Shown: positions 1 to 11,408, numbered from the stretch's first letter. The stretch is DNA of 64,000 nt from Salminus brasiliensis (GCF_030463535.1 NC_132896.1:31976680-32040679); one strand, 5' to 3'. The notes: generated by a model from the letters alone, not told the origin. Numbers and translations: made by a program.

Positions 1-190
1 CATCATCCTCAACTTCCCAAACTCATCCCGAAAGTATTGGATGGAGCACCATTCATTATTCCTGAGAACACAGCTCCACAGCTCAATGCTGGGGGGCTTT
101 AAACCCCTCTCTTTGCTAAATGTTGAGACAAGTTTGACTGAAAGTTCACTGCATTCATCAGAAGGGTTGTCCACAAACATCTGGACATTT
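1..190 (+). repeat. MITE family A (Tc1/mariner-like), copy 1, cut by window edge
   Basis: This is the 3' part of a short non-autonomous element that recurs at least 13 times in the window. The full element is about 500-550 bp. It begins near CACTAAATGGACAAAAGTAT, ends near TCCACAAACATTTGGACATA, and both ends are loosely inverted copies flanked by TA. Diagnostic internal pieces here are the stretch about a 'gctccacagctcaatgctgg' core and the 3' end at about 165-190. The middle is deleted compared with better copies (for example 11409-11914). No coding capacity is seen. Family assignment rests on TA flanks and end structure, so the superfamily is inference. Confidence 0.75.
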
Positions 191-645
191 AGAGCACCTT
201 GATGCCAATCAGTTCACTAATTAGAAGGGGCGTCTGGATACTTTTGGACATACTGTCTCTACTAATAAGGACACTGAATGATCCTGGCCTAGTTTGCCAT
301 TCATATATTCACTCCTATGTGACCCCTCCTCCAACACCCTCCCCCCCATACCACCCCACCCACCCCCATTACACAATAATGAGTGCTTCTATATATACAC
401 ACACACAACCCTCATATATACAGGCTCTCTTTTGAAATGTGTGCACACACACACACACACACACCTACAGAGCACTAATGTATTCCGAGGCATGTCTCCA
501 GTATTTACCGTTCATCTTTGGGGTTTGTGGGGTTTGTTAAAGGTGCACAGTTTTCAGAGACTATAGGAGGATGGAGGGAAAAGAGGTGGCTGAGCAAAAA
601 GGGCCTCGAAAAAGACAATAAACGAAGAGAAGCAGGTTGTGAATG

Positions 646-680
<35 letters not shown>

Positions 681-1659
681 TTATTGTCCTTCCACCTACA
701 GGTAGAAGCTTCACCATCAGCAGCCCAGCTCCATTTCACATTAACACACACACACACTCACTTGACTCAACATCATTATCTAAAGCAGCAAAGCCAAAGC
801 CTGATGAGCCCTCAGATAGAAGCTTCATGCGTGAGCATAATGACTCTGTCAATTATATAATCTTTGTTTGGATCCTCATTAAATCCCCCCACCGGTACGC
901 CTTTACATACTTCTCCAGTGCCGAGGTGTCCACAGATGTCACTGCCTGGGGAGGGTGGGGAGCCGAGCCGAGCCGAGCTGAGCCGTTTGAAGTGGAGTTT
1001 TATAAGGAACGCCAGCGGACAACTCGCAGCCTTGACATCATCTCCGTCAGCTACCAAAGTGTTGGAGACCGGAATGCAGATAGCATCTCAGTCTTCTCCA
1101 CCACCCCATACCATGCTTTAAAGCATTAACAATCTGACCCCCGTCCCACCACAGCCCGTGGATGATGAAGACACTGTAGAAATGTTCTAAAAGTCAGGTT
1201 CTGCTCACACCTTTTTTCATGCTGCACCCAAAAACACACATTCAGATAGCGATAAAATCCACCACGGAGAGCTGGATTAGCTTTTAAAGACAGGGGAAAA
1301 CATTACAGCTTGATTATGGGCTTCTTTATCCGCTCTTTATGGCCTTGGCAAGCTTGAGCATTGTTTCCAGGCTGTTCATTATTTTTCCACGGCAGAGTCC
1401 ACAAACATCCCACATCGGCATTCTGAGGCAAATGTAAATATGCTAGCGGTAGACAAACACAAAAATGAAAGTTGTGTGATCCAATTGGCCATCTAAATTA
1501 CAATGGTGCCTTCCCACTGGACATGTGGAGTCCTTAGGGAAAAGCCTTTCTCATTGATCAAACAAATGAAAGTGATTTGCTCTCATTGGTCACTTAGTTG
1601 GTCATAGAGCATGACACTGAGAACAACCGAGACTCAACAGGAAAAAGCACTGTGAGGGA
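191..1659. other. Intergenic, no gene recognised
   Basis: The stretch carries simple repeats: a CA run near 446-463, a CT run at 644-680, a CA run near 744-758, and a short GAGCC-rich run near 960-985. The open frames here are created by the microsatellites or are random, and none resembles a known protein. Nothing else can be supported. Confidence 0.6.
644..680. repeat. (CT)n microsatellite
   Basis: A nearly pure CT dinucleotide run. It creates Ser-Leu and Arg-Glu repeat frames on the two strands that are not genes. Confidence 0.95.
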
Positions 1660-2175
1660 TCACAACTTAAAAAAAATCATTATGAGAATGAGGAAGAACC
1701 AATAGGAACCAATTAAAAGTGAGATGAACCCAAACTCAGGAGGACAACTCTCTAAGAGAGCTGCTGAGGAACCAGGACTCAAAAGAGAGTTGAGCCTCTC
1801 AAAAACAGCCAAAAGCATGGTGAAGAACCAAGGAGAGCCCCAAATGCATGCTGAAGAAGCAATACTCAGAAAAGGATGAGGATGATGATGAACCACTAAG
1901 AGGAACCAAGACTCAAAAGGAACGTCCCTAAGAGTATGAGGGAGACTCACTGAGAAGAACCAATACTCAAAAGAAAGGAAAAGCATCAAAAAACAAGATG
2001 AAGAACCATTTAGAGGAACCAAGACTCTTTAAAAGCACGAGGAAGAACCACTGCAAGGAACCAAGACTCAAAAAATATAACTGCTTAAGAGAATGAGGAC
2101 ATAAACTGGAACCAAGAAAGAGAAAGAACCACAAACATCCCACATCAGCATTTCGAGGCAAATGTAAACACACCA
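1660..2175. repeat. Degenerate minisatellite, 'GAGGAACCAAGACTC' type, first block
   Basis: The block is built from variants of a unit containing AAGAACCACTGAGAGGAACC followed by AAGACTCAAAAG. The same words occur once inside the common interspersed repeat at 8018-8240 (GGAGGAACCAAGACTCACAA). I infer that the array grew from a copy of that transposable sequence. The units are divergent, so this is the older part of the array. Confidence 0.8.
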
Positions 2176-2430
2176 AGTTTCAATCAAGTTTACATCTAAT
2201 CCTAGGCCTCAAATGACCTCCCTCTTGACCTATAATGATGGAGCACATGGTCATTATTGTCACTGTGCTGCTGCCCACCTGCAGGCACTATGGCCACGTC
2301 ATCCTCCACCCTCCAAACATTCTCAAACACGTAAACACACCTCATAATGAGCTCAACCCTACTCGTTTAGTGGGATCAGGCCCCTAATGAGCATTGCTGA
2401 GGAACAGCAATGAGTGGCCTGAGTGGCAGG
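2176..2430. other. Unique spacer between minisatellite blocks
   Basis: No exon, RNA gene or repeat was recognised between the two blocks of the GAACCAAGACTC array. Confidence 0.4.
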
Positions 2431-3345
2431 AGAAACTCAGGAAGAAACACTGAGAAGAACTAAGACTCATAAGGGAAAACTGTCTAAAAACATGAGAAAG
2501 AACCGCTGAGAGGAAAAGTCCCCAAGAGCATGAGGACGTACCACTGATATGAACCAATGCTCATAAGACCATCCGTAAGAGCATGAGGAAGAACCACTGA
2601 GAAGAGCTAGGACTAAAAAACAGTCCCCACCACTGATAGGAATCAGTAATCAAAAGAGGACAATCTGTGCATGAGATAGAACCATTGAGTTTCCAAGACT
2701 CAAAAGAATAAAGACTCAAAATAACCAAGACTCAAAACGAAAACCTCTGAAAAGCACAAAGAGGAACGACTCAAAAGAACCAAGATTCAAAAGAACCAAG
2801 ACTCAAAAGAACCAAGATTCAAAAGTATAAACCTCTGAAGAGCATGGCAAGGAACAACTCAAAAGAACCAAGACTCAAAAGAACCAAGATTCAAAACGAA
2901 AACCTCTGAAAAGCACAAAGAGGAACGACTCAAAAGAACCAAGATTCAAAAGTATAAACCTCTGAAGAGCATGGCAAGGAACAACTCAAAAGAACCAAGA
3001 TTCAAAAGAACCAAGACTCAAAAGAACCAAGATTCAAAAGAACCAAGATTCAAAACGAAAACCTCTGAAAAGCACAAAGAGGAACGACTCAAAAGAACCA
3101 AGACTCAAAAGAACCAAGATTCAAAAGTATAAACCTCTGAAGAGCATGGCAAGGAACAACTCAAAAGAACCAAGACTCAAAAGAACCAAGATTCAAAACG
3201 AAAACCTCTGAAAAGCACAAAGAGGAACGACTCAAAAGAGCCAAGACTCAAAAGAGCCAAGACTCAAAAGAACCAAGATTCAAAAGGAAAACCTCTCTAA
3301 GAGCATAAAAAAAGAACCACTGAGAGGAACCAAGACTCAATGGGA
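2431..3345. repeat. GAACCAAGACTC minisatellite with higher-order repeat
   Basis: The basic word AACCAAGATTCAAAAG (about 16-17 bp) is repeated many times. From about 2700 it is organised into a higher-order unit that includes CGAAAACCTCTGAAAAGCAC and, in most units, a TATAAACCTCTGAAGAGCAT block. The CGAAAACC marker recurs at 2738, 2897, 3056 and 3199, so the large period is 159, 159 and 143 bp. Units in this part are nearly identical, which implies recent homogenisation. The edges at 2431-2700 are degenerate. Confidence 0.9.
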
Positions 3346-4299
3346 GAACCTCTCCACCTCCCCTCTCGCATATCTCTCAGATAAATCTCAACACAATTAC
3401 ACAACACAAAAAGTACAGATCCCACAGCGGGCCTTTTCACATGGACCAAAGCGGAATTGTTCACTATAATTTTGGTTGGATCGGAATTTTGTCAACATTT
3501 TATGAAGCTTGTAGAGATGCTTGGAGTTGCTAAAAAGAATGCGTTTGTGGGCTGACCCTGAGGAGGTCATCTACTTCACCCTGAGTTCCTCAGCAGGCCA
3601 GGGATGATTTTCTAAACAAACTAACTCACTTGTGCAGTCTGGTGACATTGAGTTTAGCGTCCACCTTTCTGGCACAGCTGGGCGACAGACGGCTTGGGTT
3701 CTAGTGCCTGACCCACACATGATTTTACGCTCGCTGGAATCACTTAAATAGAGCCCATGGTTATTGTAGGCGCTGTAAAAAGCCCACTTTTATATTTCCT
3801 GCTGGATCGGGAGGCTGTAATCCTGTGGCTGGAGGGCAGGCTTCTGAGCTCTGAGTTTCCAAGGCTTTTGGGAACCCCTTTTTTTAGCCACGTTTGGAGC
3901 ATGTGATCCTCGTTACCTCTGCCAAACCATGGACTCCCCCAACCAACTTCCCCTCTCCCAGCCATTCCAGCCCTTCACTCCAGCAACCATGAGGAGGGCT
4001 GCTAAAATGAGAAGGCCCACCAAAAATGGTCAAAACAGGCCCAACGAAGAATGACAGCGGAAGATACTTCACATGTGCCCCAAGAGAAATGCTGGGTGAT
4101 GCGCCGGTACTAGTTTTTACAAGAGAAGTAAGGGATCCAGCAGAGGGCGCTGGAGAGGCCTACATCACACTAAACTGCTCCCATCTGTGGAAACACAGTG
4201 TGAGACCTATTTATACTCCTCTCCAGAGTGAAATTCCTACCCCTTCTTACCCTAAAATACCAAACCTGTCCCAACCCCAGACTGATCAATAAGTAATTA
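3346..4299. other. Intergenic, no gene recognised
   Basis: Apparently single-copy sequence. The short open frames at 3744-4292 do not resemble a known protein and show no splice-supported extension. Confidence 0.5.
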
Positions 4300-4770
4300 G
4301 ATTATTAAAGTTTGTGGACGCCTGTTCATCCAACGTTTCTACCAAAATCAAGGCCATTAATAGGAAGTCCTTTACTTCTCCTTTATTGTAATAACTGTCT
4401 CTAGAGAAAAGGCATCTGGCTAGCATGTTGACTCACATGCTGTGAGGATTTGATTGCATTCAGCCACATGAGAACTAGTGAGGTTAGATTCCTGATGCTG
4501 GAGGATTAGTTCTACTACCAATCCAACCTATCCCAGAGGTATTGGATGGAGCTCCATCATCACTCCAGATAAACCTCCACAGCTCAAAGCTTGGTGGGCT
4601 GTATACCCCTCTAGCTGATGTTTGGCATTGGACATGGTGACCTATCCCATGGCGTCCCATCCTATTGGTCAATGCTGGAGAATGGAGATTAAACAAGCTC
4701 TGTGAGACCCAACACATGGGTCAGCAATTGGGTTGCACCCAAATGAGGCTGAACTTATTGATGAGTTCAT
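4300..4770 (+). repeat. MITE family A, copy 2, degraded
   Basis: Recognised by the ordered family blocks: GTTTGTGGACGCC at the left end, TGTGAGGATTTGATTGCATT near 4441, a GTATTGGATGGAG block near 4538, the CTCCACAGCTCAAAGCTTGG block near 4567, and a 3' part that ends before the GT microsatellite. The copy is strongly diverged. Confidence 0.7.
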
Positions 4771-4934
4771 GTAGTGTGTGTGTGTGTGTGTGTGTGTGTG
4801 TAACTGTCATAATTAGATTTATGACTGATAATTAGGCCAGATCAATAGAATGTGATGAATGTATATCACTAGTGAAATCCATCAGACTCAGACTGGAGCT
4901 CAAATAGAGGAGTAGAGGTAAAAGTGAGGGCAGC

Positions 4935-4965
<31 letters not shown>

Positions 4966-5246
4966 TCCCTCTTCTAATCCAATAATCCTTCCTTTTTATT
5001 TGTCCAGGGACTCAGGCAAGCCCAAACAGGAACCTTTAGCATATGTTGGAGATAGCCTATAAGCCAAGGAGGAAAGGATCACAGAGATGCAGAACATTTG
5101 ACTCTACAGCTGGTGGAGCTGGATGACATAAGCGATGTTATATGTCTGTAAATGTGAGAGGAGCCTTTACTAACATTTTCCACTTGGATTGAGTGGAAGC
5201 CATAGGATGATACAATAGGAAAACCATATGCCGATGGTTTTTACAA
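4771..5246. other. Intergenic with (GT)n and (CT)n runs
   Basis: Besides the GT run there is a CT run at about 4935-4961. No coding or RNA feature was recognised in the remainder. Confidence 0.5.
4773..4801. repeat. (GT)n microsatellite
   Basis: About 14 GT units directly after the degraded MITE. Confidence 0.95.
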
Positions 5247-5247
5247 A

Positions 5248-5797
5248 TACACTAAATGGACAAAAGTATTGGGACATCTGCTTATTCTTTGTTTGTTCCT
5301 GCTTTTGTTGGAGTAACTGTCTCTACTGTCCAGGATAGAAGTCTTTCTACTAGATTTTGGAGAAGCATTGACATGAGGATTTGATTGCATTTAGCAAGAC
5401 ATGAGAGTTAGGGAGGTCAGGATGTTGGATGCTCACCACCTCATCTCATCCCCAACTCCACAACTCATCCCAAAACTAAGTGAATGGAGCACCACCATCC
5501 ATCATTCCAGAGAACACTGTTCTTCCACTGCTCCACAGCTCAATCAATGCTGGGGGGCTTTATACCCCTCTAGCCAATGCCTGGCATTAGGCAGCATGGT
5601 GCCAATAGGGTCATGATGTTTATCTGCTCCAGAGAGTCCTATTCTATTGGCAGTACTTCTCTACAGGGACTAAACAAGCTGTGTATGTGTGTGTGTGTGT
5701 GTATTTGCTCATCTGCATCAGCAATGGGTGCAACTTAAAGTAGCTGAATGCATTCATTAGAAGAAGGTGTCCACAAACATTTGGACATATGGTGTAT
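5248..5797 (+). repeat. MITE family A, copy 3, near full length
   Basis: Both ends are present: CACTAAATGGACAAAAGTAT at the left and TCCACAAACATTTGGACATA at the right, with TA on each side. Internal landmarks are in the usual order, including TGTGAGGATTTGATTGCATT, the two-sided 'gctccacagctcaa' core, a GTGTGTGT patch near 5684-5702, and the GAATGCATTCATTAGAAG block. This is one of the best copies for defining the family. Confidence 0.85.
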
Positions 5798-6019
5798 TTC
5801 TTAACTGGCCACTTTATTAGAAACCCCATCAAAATCTAATGTACTTGGTTTGTTGGTACTTATGTGCTGCAGTAATTTGCATATTGATGGGTAAGGTTTT
5901 ATTAAGGGGAGAGGGAGCAAGATCTCCAAAACTGGGAAGGGGGCTTAAACACATCGGAATACGTCTGCTCTGGCCATCATCATTGGCCGGTTTCTGACCA
6001 CAGAGCCATGGCTACTGGA
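5798..6019. other. Short spacer, nothing recognised
   Basis: No feature was seen between two MITE copies. Confidence 0.4.
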
Positions 6020-6225
6020 TATTGGATACCAGAAATCGGCTGCTGGCCTATAAAGCTCCTCAGCATTGAGCTGTGGAGCAGTGGAAGAGCTGTGTTCTCT
6101 GGAATGATGGATCGTTGGTGCTCTATCCAGTACTTTTGGGATTAGTCGTGCCAGAGCCAATCATCCAACATCAGAACCTCACTGATGCTCTTATGGTTAC
6201 AATCAGATCCTCACAGCAATGTTCC
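6020..6225 (-). repeat. MITE family A, copy 4, reverse-oriented fragment
   Basis: The complement carries the core block about 'ctgctccacagctcaatgct' and the block naming 'ccaaaagtactggat', so this is an internal family A fragment in the opposite orientation. It abuts the TIR element that follows. Confidence 0.75.
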
Positions 6226-6960
6226 CATTTGGTCACTTCATGCGTCTTGTATCAGGATTGTATCTGGAACAGGCTGAGACACATAAAAATACAAGTGTGA
6301 ACACAACCAAGACTCATTTAAACTGGATCCAAATCCCATCACTTAAACCAGTTCAGGAGGCGGTCTGAGACGCATCTGAGCCACATGTTATAGCAGTGTA
6401 AGCGCATCCGCCTATCCTAAATCCACATTCAATGACCCAAACCCCTCCCAGTACAAACCAAACCCCACCCAGTACAACCCAAACCCCTCCCAGTACAACT
6501 CAAACCCCTCCCAGTACGACCCAAACCCCTCCCAGTACAACCCAAACCCCTCTCAGTACAAACCAAACCCCTCCCGGTACAACCCAAACCCCTCCCATTG
6601 CAACCCAAACCCCTCCCATTGCAACCCAAACCCCTCCCAGTACAACCCAAACCCCTCCCAGTGCAACCCAAACCCCACCCAGTACAACCCAAACCCCACC
6701 CAGTACAACCCAAACCCCTCCCAGTGCAACCCAAACCCTTCCCAGTGCAACCCAAACCCCACCCAGTACAACCCAAACCCCTCCCAGTACAACCCAAACA
6801 CCAGTAATAACTGCTGCTCAATGAGTGAATTTGCATATCCCGTCCCACACAGCGATCAGATTTCAGTCTGATTAACTGGAGAGGCGTTTGACAACCCAGT
6901 GTCAACCCATCTGGCTAAAATCGGATCAGGATACCATCCAGATACCAGTCACATGAACTG
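6226..6960 (+). mobile_element. Element family M (TIR-type, non-autonomous) with internal minisatellite
   Basis: The flanks of the internal array match the arms of the larger element at 60505-62355: GGTCACTTCATG..., ACACATAAAAAT, TCTGAGACGCATCTGAGCCA and, after the array, ACACAGCGATCAGATTTCAG. In the other locus the same words are found in the same order, and once more inverted. No transposase frame is visible. It is interpreted as a single arm of a non-autonomous DNA element; the superfamily is unknown. Confidence 0.65.
6429..6803. repeat. 21-bp minisatellite, CCCAGTACAACCCAAACCCCT type
   Basis: About 18 near-identical 21-bp units. Because the period is a multiple of three, all six frames can remain open, which produces long artificial frames rich in Thr-Gln-Pro or Gly-Leu-Gly-Cys-Thr. 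They have no start context or splice context and are not genes. Confidence 0.97.
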
Positions 6961-7259
6961 ACCAGGCGAAGTATAGAAGAATCAACTTCACTGCCATCCA
7001 GCTGATTCGGATTCCTAGCGGCCGTATGGATTGTCTCCACTCCAACTCTTGACCAGCCAGTGTTTACACCCCCCCCCCCCCAACGTATCTCTTACTCTTT
7101 TACTTTCTCTTCCACACACACACATGCATGCACTGTCTCAGATGGGTGACCTTGACGACAGAAGTTACATAACCGTTGTTATGTCAACACAAACATTCCA
7201 GACACTACAGCAGACGACTAACTACTTCAGAAGGAAACAATGTCAGCGTGTCCTCCTCC
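6961..7259. other. Spacer, nothing recognised
   Basis: Contains a poly-C run near 7070-7081 and a short CA run near 7115. No gene was recognised. Confidence 0.4.
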
Positions 7260-7570
7260 TCACATCTGTCACGTCTACTCTAGTACCATCATCCAGGATA
7301 GTGCCTCGCAGCTAAGCTTGACCAGCCGAGATCATGCTGCACAAGTTGTGTCTTGGGCAAGCTCTCTGAAAAGGAACAGGGAGGTCCTCAAACCTTTGTT
7401 GTCACTTAAGGGGTTCCTCAAGGTTCAGTCCTTGGACCTCTCTTGTTCATTGTGTACATGCTTTCCCTTGCACATATCACATCACTCCGAACTGGATTTT
7501 TATTGGTTACATAGATGACACTCAGATTTATCCTAGTTCTGCTTCTCAGAACATAAACATTGACTGCAAC
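7260..7570 (+). pseudogene. LINE reverse transcriptase fragment (L2/Rex type), broken
   Basis: Reading about 7402-7560 in two frames gives the classic reverse transcriptase motif GVPQGSVLGPLLFIVYML, followed after a frame change by YIDDTQIYPSSAS, which corresponds to the YADD catalytic box of this family (here Ala is replaced by Ile). The frame is interrupted between the two motifs, so the copy is dead. Its 3' part is cut off by the unrelated element that starts at about 7571. The family call follows from the GVPQGSVLGPLLF-YADDTQ pattern, which is typical of fish L2/Rex1-group LINEs. Confidence 0.8.
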
Positions 7571-7945
7571 ATACGCCAATTAGCCATAACATTAAAAACA
7601 CTGACAAGTGAAGTGGATGACACTGATTATTAGGCTCCAGTGGCATCTGTCAAGCGGTGGATATGTATTAGGCAGCAAGTGAACAGTCAGAGTAGGGTGT
7701 TCCCGATATGCACTGGTCAGTAAAGGACAACCGGTGAACTACTAGCGCCATGGTCATGGGTGCCCAAGCCTCTTTGATTCGATCCTTCGAAGGACTTAAA
7801 GAATCTGTTGCTAATCTCTTGGTGAAGGTACCACAGGACACCTTCAGAGGTCTTGTGGGGTCCATGCCTCGATGGGTCAGAGCTATCATGGAGTCACAAA
7901 GGGGATCTACACAATATTAGCCAGGTGATTGTAATATTATGACCG
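7571..7945. mobile_element. DNA element fragment, 'AGCCATAACAT' family
   Basis: It begins with CCAATTAGCCATAACATTAA and ends near TAATATTATGACCGG. The better preserved relative at 36853-37298 has clear inverted ends containing CAGCCATAACAT. It follows the LINE motif directly, so I infer that it inserted into the LINE. No intact transposase is seen. Confidence 0.55.
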
Positions 7946-8017
7946 GTGGAACTTTCTTTAGGAGGGCTACTCACCATTCCTACACGACTACCAACCAGCA
8001 GGGTTTGTCGATTGAGT
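7946..8017. other. Short spacer
   Basis: Nothing recognised. Confidence 0.3.
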
Positions 8018-8240
8018 CAAGTCCAGTCAAATTTATTTGTAAAGCTTTTTACAACTGTAAATGTGTCACAAAGCAGCTTTACACAATCAGTAATTAGTAA
8101 AAGACAGAAAAAAGAGAAAAAATAAAGACGTAAAAAGACCCCCAGTGAGCCCCAACGGCCACAGTGGCAAGGAAAAACTCCCTCAGAGCTGGAGGAAGAA
8201 ACCTTGGGAGGAACCAAGACTCACAAGGGGGAGCCGACCC
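8018..8240 (+). repeat. Common teleost interspersed repeat (AAACTCCCTC...GAGGAACCAAGACTC)
   Basis: Contains the familiar fish-repeat words TCAAATTTATTTGTAAAGC, CAAAGCAGCTTTACA, GGCAAGGAAAAACTCCCTCA and GGAGGAACCAAGACTCACAA in that order. A shorter relative lies at 18560-18700. Its last block appears to be the seed of the minisatellite at 1660-3345. I cannot name the class with certainty. Confidence 0.75.
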
Positions 8241-8328
8241 ATCCTCCTCTGATCAGAACTATTTATTAATTATTGATAAAAGTTACCAAACCATCTAATA
8301 ATCTAATAATCATAATATAATCATGGTT

Positions 8329-8329
<1 letters not shown>

Positions 8330-8360
<31 letters not shown>
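8330..8360. repeat. (TA)n microsatellite
   Basis: Pure TA run of roughly 30 bp. Confidence 0.95.
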
Positions 8361-8365
<5 letters not shown>

Positions 8366-10109
8366 CATCATTGAGTGTTCTCTAGGTTTGCTCCTTGACT
8401 CTGGAAATCACTCTCCAACTGTCTAACTCTCTCGAAGTCTCCTCGAGTCTTCTCTCCCAATTCTAACCCAGACTACTTCTCCACCGGGCCTTCTCTTGTA
8501 CCTTCTGTTTCCATATCACTGGTGACCTCAGTGCAAATTAAAGAAGCAAAGTTCATGCTCCAGAAATGTCACAGCTGTTCAGCTGCATCAGTGAAAGAGA
8601 GAGAGACTGTGTAAGTCTTCTGCCGAACCGGTTTTCTCCACTTTTCTTATTAACTCCATCCACAGGTTGACCCCTAACACATTTCATAACATCTCCGCTA
8701 ATGCTAAGGTGGCCGTACGGAGGTGCGATCCTAGGTCTGGCCTCTTTACTAAGAACTAATAAAGGCCTTGATTCCCTCTTTTCTGACCGATCACTCCCTC
8801 CACCCCACACCCCCAACCTCCTTCGCTCAGACCAGTGTGCTGTTGCTGAGCAACGTGTGGTCTGGTGTTGGAAAGCGCGGCTGTTTGTTCCCTTCGAGCG
8901 CTGCCGAGAAGAGGGGAAGACACAAATTGGTAAACGGCAGCCATATACCCAGGGGGCTACGGATCAATGTCTGAACAAACAAGCTCTGCCGCTCTCGCTC
9001 CTCTCACTTTCTTTCCCGCACTTTCGCTCCATGTCCCACCCTCGCTGAGCACGTCCAGCCTGCTGCGAGCGGCTTTGTTAAACTTTGTTTTAATAATTCA
9101 TCCCGGATCGATGACGCCTTCATTGTTCCGATAACTGATTTTAGTTTATTTCTGCGCCACTTGCCCCGCTGCCAATAAACCCGGACCAGAGAGGATTCTT
9201 ATTAACGTGGGCAGAGGCTTGCAGCAGAAGGGCCTAAAGCTGTTACTCCGTCTTCCAGAATCTTCAGTTTTGATTTTATGATGGACGACATTTCAGCTGG
9301 CCGACTCTCGGCCGAATATTCCTGCTCTGATTTCATGCTTCTCTGGCATGTTGCTGGCAGTCACGGGGAATGGGCATGAGTGTTGGGCACTGGGCCTTGA
9401 AGATGTGCTGACTGTTGTAGCTCTGCTAGCAACAGGTACAAAGCTGGATTATCTGATATCTGGAGCAGCTGATCTAGGCCTAGTTCCCCCAAAGCACTCA
9501 AGCATTATGATGGAGATGCAGGTTGTTGTGGTTGTGTGCCTTCTAGTCATCCAGTGTAACACCACAAACCTTCTCAACTCTTTGCTGTAGTCACTTCTGT
9601 CCACTGAACACATAAAAAAAAACAATTTTAAGTTCAAGGCAATTTTGCAGACGAACCAGACCATAATTAAAGAAAATGAGCAGTATTTGTGTGGCACTAC
9701 ATCAGCGCAGACATTCAGCGGACACCAAGTTCGGTTAGCCAGGCCAAGGCTGGACTGAAATAGAGTGCCTGGTCATAAAAACAACAACAACAAGGGAAAA
9801 AAAACTTAAATCTGGCGGGCAGGATTGGAAAATACAATTCAGCCTGCGAGCCTGTGTCCTTACGAGTTCATGAAATCGTCTGGAACACCAAAATATGATT
9901 CATTTGAACCCTTTAACAGGTACTGAAACCGCTAAGTAGACCCTTTAGATCTATGGGACCCATATATCATCAACTGCTGATGGTCTCTTAACCCAAAAGA
10001 AAGCTTGTGTGACCGCTCGGTTGAGTTGCCCTGTTAGGGTAAACAGAATTGAACACTTACAGTAGCTCAGCATAAACAGTGCACACCACCATGTCACCAA
10101 TTTCCTTGG
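8361..10109. other. Intergenic, no gene recognised; GC-richer block at about 8690-9330
   Basis: The segment 8690-9330 is less repetitive and richer in CpG than its surroundings, which would fit a conserved or regulatory element. I see no splice-framed coding sequence, and the open frames of 62-115 codons match no protein I recognise. The rest is plain intergenic DNA with an AC-rich patch near 9780. Confidence 0.45.
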
Positions 10110-10345
10110 CATATTTATTTTATATTTATCAAATCAAATTATTAATTTTATTGTCACATCACATTAACACAGATGTAAAGGTATGTGAATATAATATAAT
10201 AAAACATAAGAAATACAGACTATATACACATTTATTTACACTATACATGCACTATTCACACATTATTGCACTGTTTAAAATGTACATATTTAATATTATC
10301 ATCTGTGAAATGTTTACATTAGAATTTACATATAGACACTGACTC
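10110..10345 (+). repeat. AT-rich interspersed repeat ('TCAAATCAAATT...ATTGTCACATCACATTAACACAG' type)
   Basis: Begins with TATCAAATCAAATTATTAAT and TTTATTGTCACATCACATTA and goes on with an AT-rich CACTATACATGCAC tail. A related copy lies at 49590-49880. This layout is typical of a common teleost interspersed repeat. It creates an 87-codon frame (10079-10342) that I do not regard as a gene. Confidence 0.6.
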
Positions 10346-10917
10346 ACTGACTGAGAGATGAGCTAGTAATACTCATTATTCCTGCAATAGCCATCATTTC
10401 TGCCGTAGCCGTTTTAGTAAGCCTCATTGCAGAGCATGGTGTATTGATTAGCTATAGCTACAGCTATCTAGATAGGTGGGTAACTACAAACATTACATTC
10501 TACTCTATGTATATGTAGGTATATGAGGCTGTAATTGAAGCACAGTAACATGTATTATATTCTAGTTTAATAAGATTACATTGAGTGTTTTGTAATACTT
10601 AGTTAGAATTACCCTAACTGGGCAAGTCAACCAGCTGGTTGACTTCCATATCTGTGTCCTGATTGGGTCATTTGAAAACTGAAAAGTTGATTAAATCCAG
10701 GTACACAATTTTACAAAGTTAATTTTTTAATTTGATTTAATTAGTTAATGAAATGATCTTGTTTTTTATGTAATTTTATTTAATGTCTGTTCTGAGCATC
10801 ATTCAGCTGCCTTCTTTAATCCCTATTCTGAGAATGCTTTTATTGCCTGTTCTGGATCATTAGAAGCAACACCACCAGATGGTTCAGAGACACAAGGAGC
10901 CATAACTCAGACCCTAC

Positions 10918-10958
<41 letters not shown>

Positions 10959-11408
10959 ACTACACAGCCTTCTCCTCTGGCCCTGCCCTGCAGTTTGAGC
11001 CTCAGCGTTTGTTCTCCGCTGTCCAGGTCACATGTGCTGTAGATCATCTAGAGAGCAGTTCCATGTGTGGAGGAGTCTGCCATGGACACGGCTCCACACA
11101 AACACCGTGAGCTGGAGGGGGAGAAAGTGCAGCAGGCCTGAGGCTGCCTCGGCTGACCGAGGCAGGCATGCCGGCAGCAGCTGCAAACATCTGTGGAATG
11201 CAGAAGGCCGAGCGCTAGAATGTTCCGCACACAAACATGGTCTGGGATCCAGAGCGGAGACACGACACACGCTAGTCGTCCTCTGAAAATTCACTTCGAG
11301 CTGGGGGAGGGAGGACATGAGAGACATGTGAGATATTTCTTAAGACCCTGAAGCCTGAAGCTCCTAACCACGATAAGCACGAACGAGACCTGCCGTCAAA
11401 CATGGCGG
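10346..11408. other. Intergenic with (CT)n at 10922-10957
   Basis: Apart from the CT run there is a GC-rich block (about 10970-11310) with overlapping open frames on both strands. None has recognisable similarity or splice support. Confidence 0.5.

Noticed and set aside
6429-6803. CRISPR-like regular repeats
   Set aside because: Units are contiguous with no unique spacers, and the DNA is eukaryotic.
6429-6905. Long frames of Gly-Leu-Gly-Cys-Thr or Thr-Gln-Pro repeats (up to 158 codons)
   Set aside because: They follow entirely from a 21-bp minisatellite whose period is divisible by three; no start context, splice sites or known protein.
8690-9330. Promoter or CpG island of an unseen gene
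   Set aside because: CpG content is raised by eye only and no exon could be found on either side; kept as a comment, not a call.
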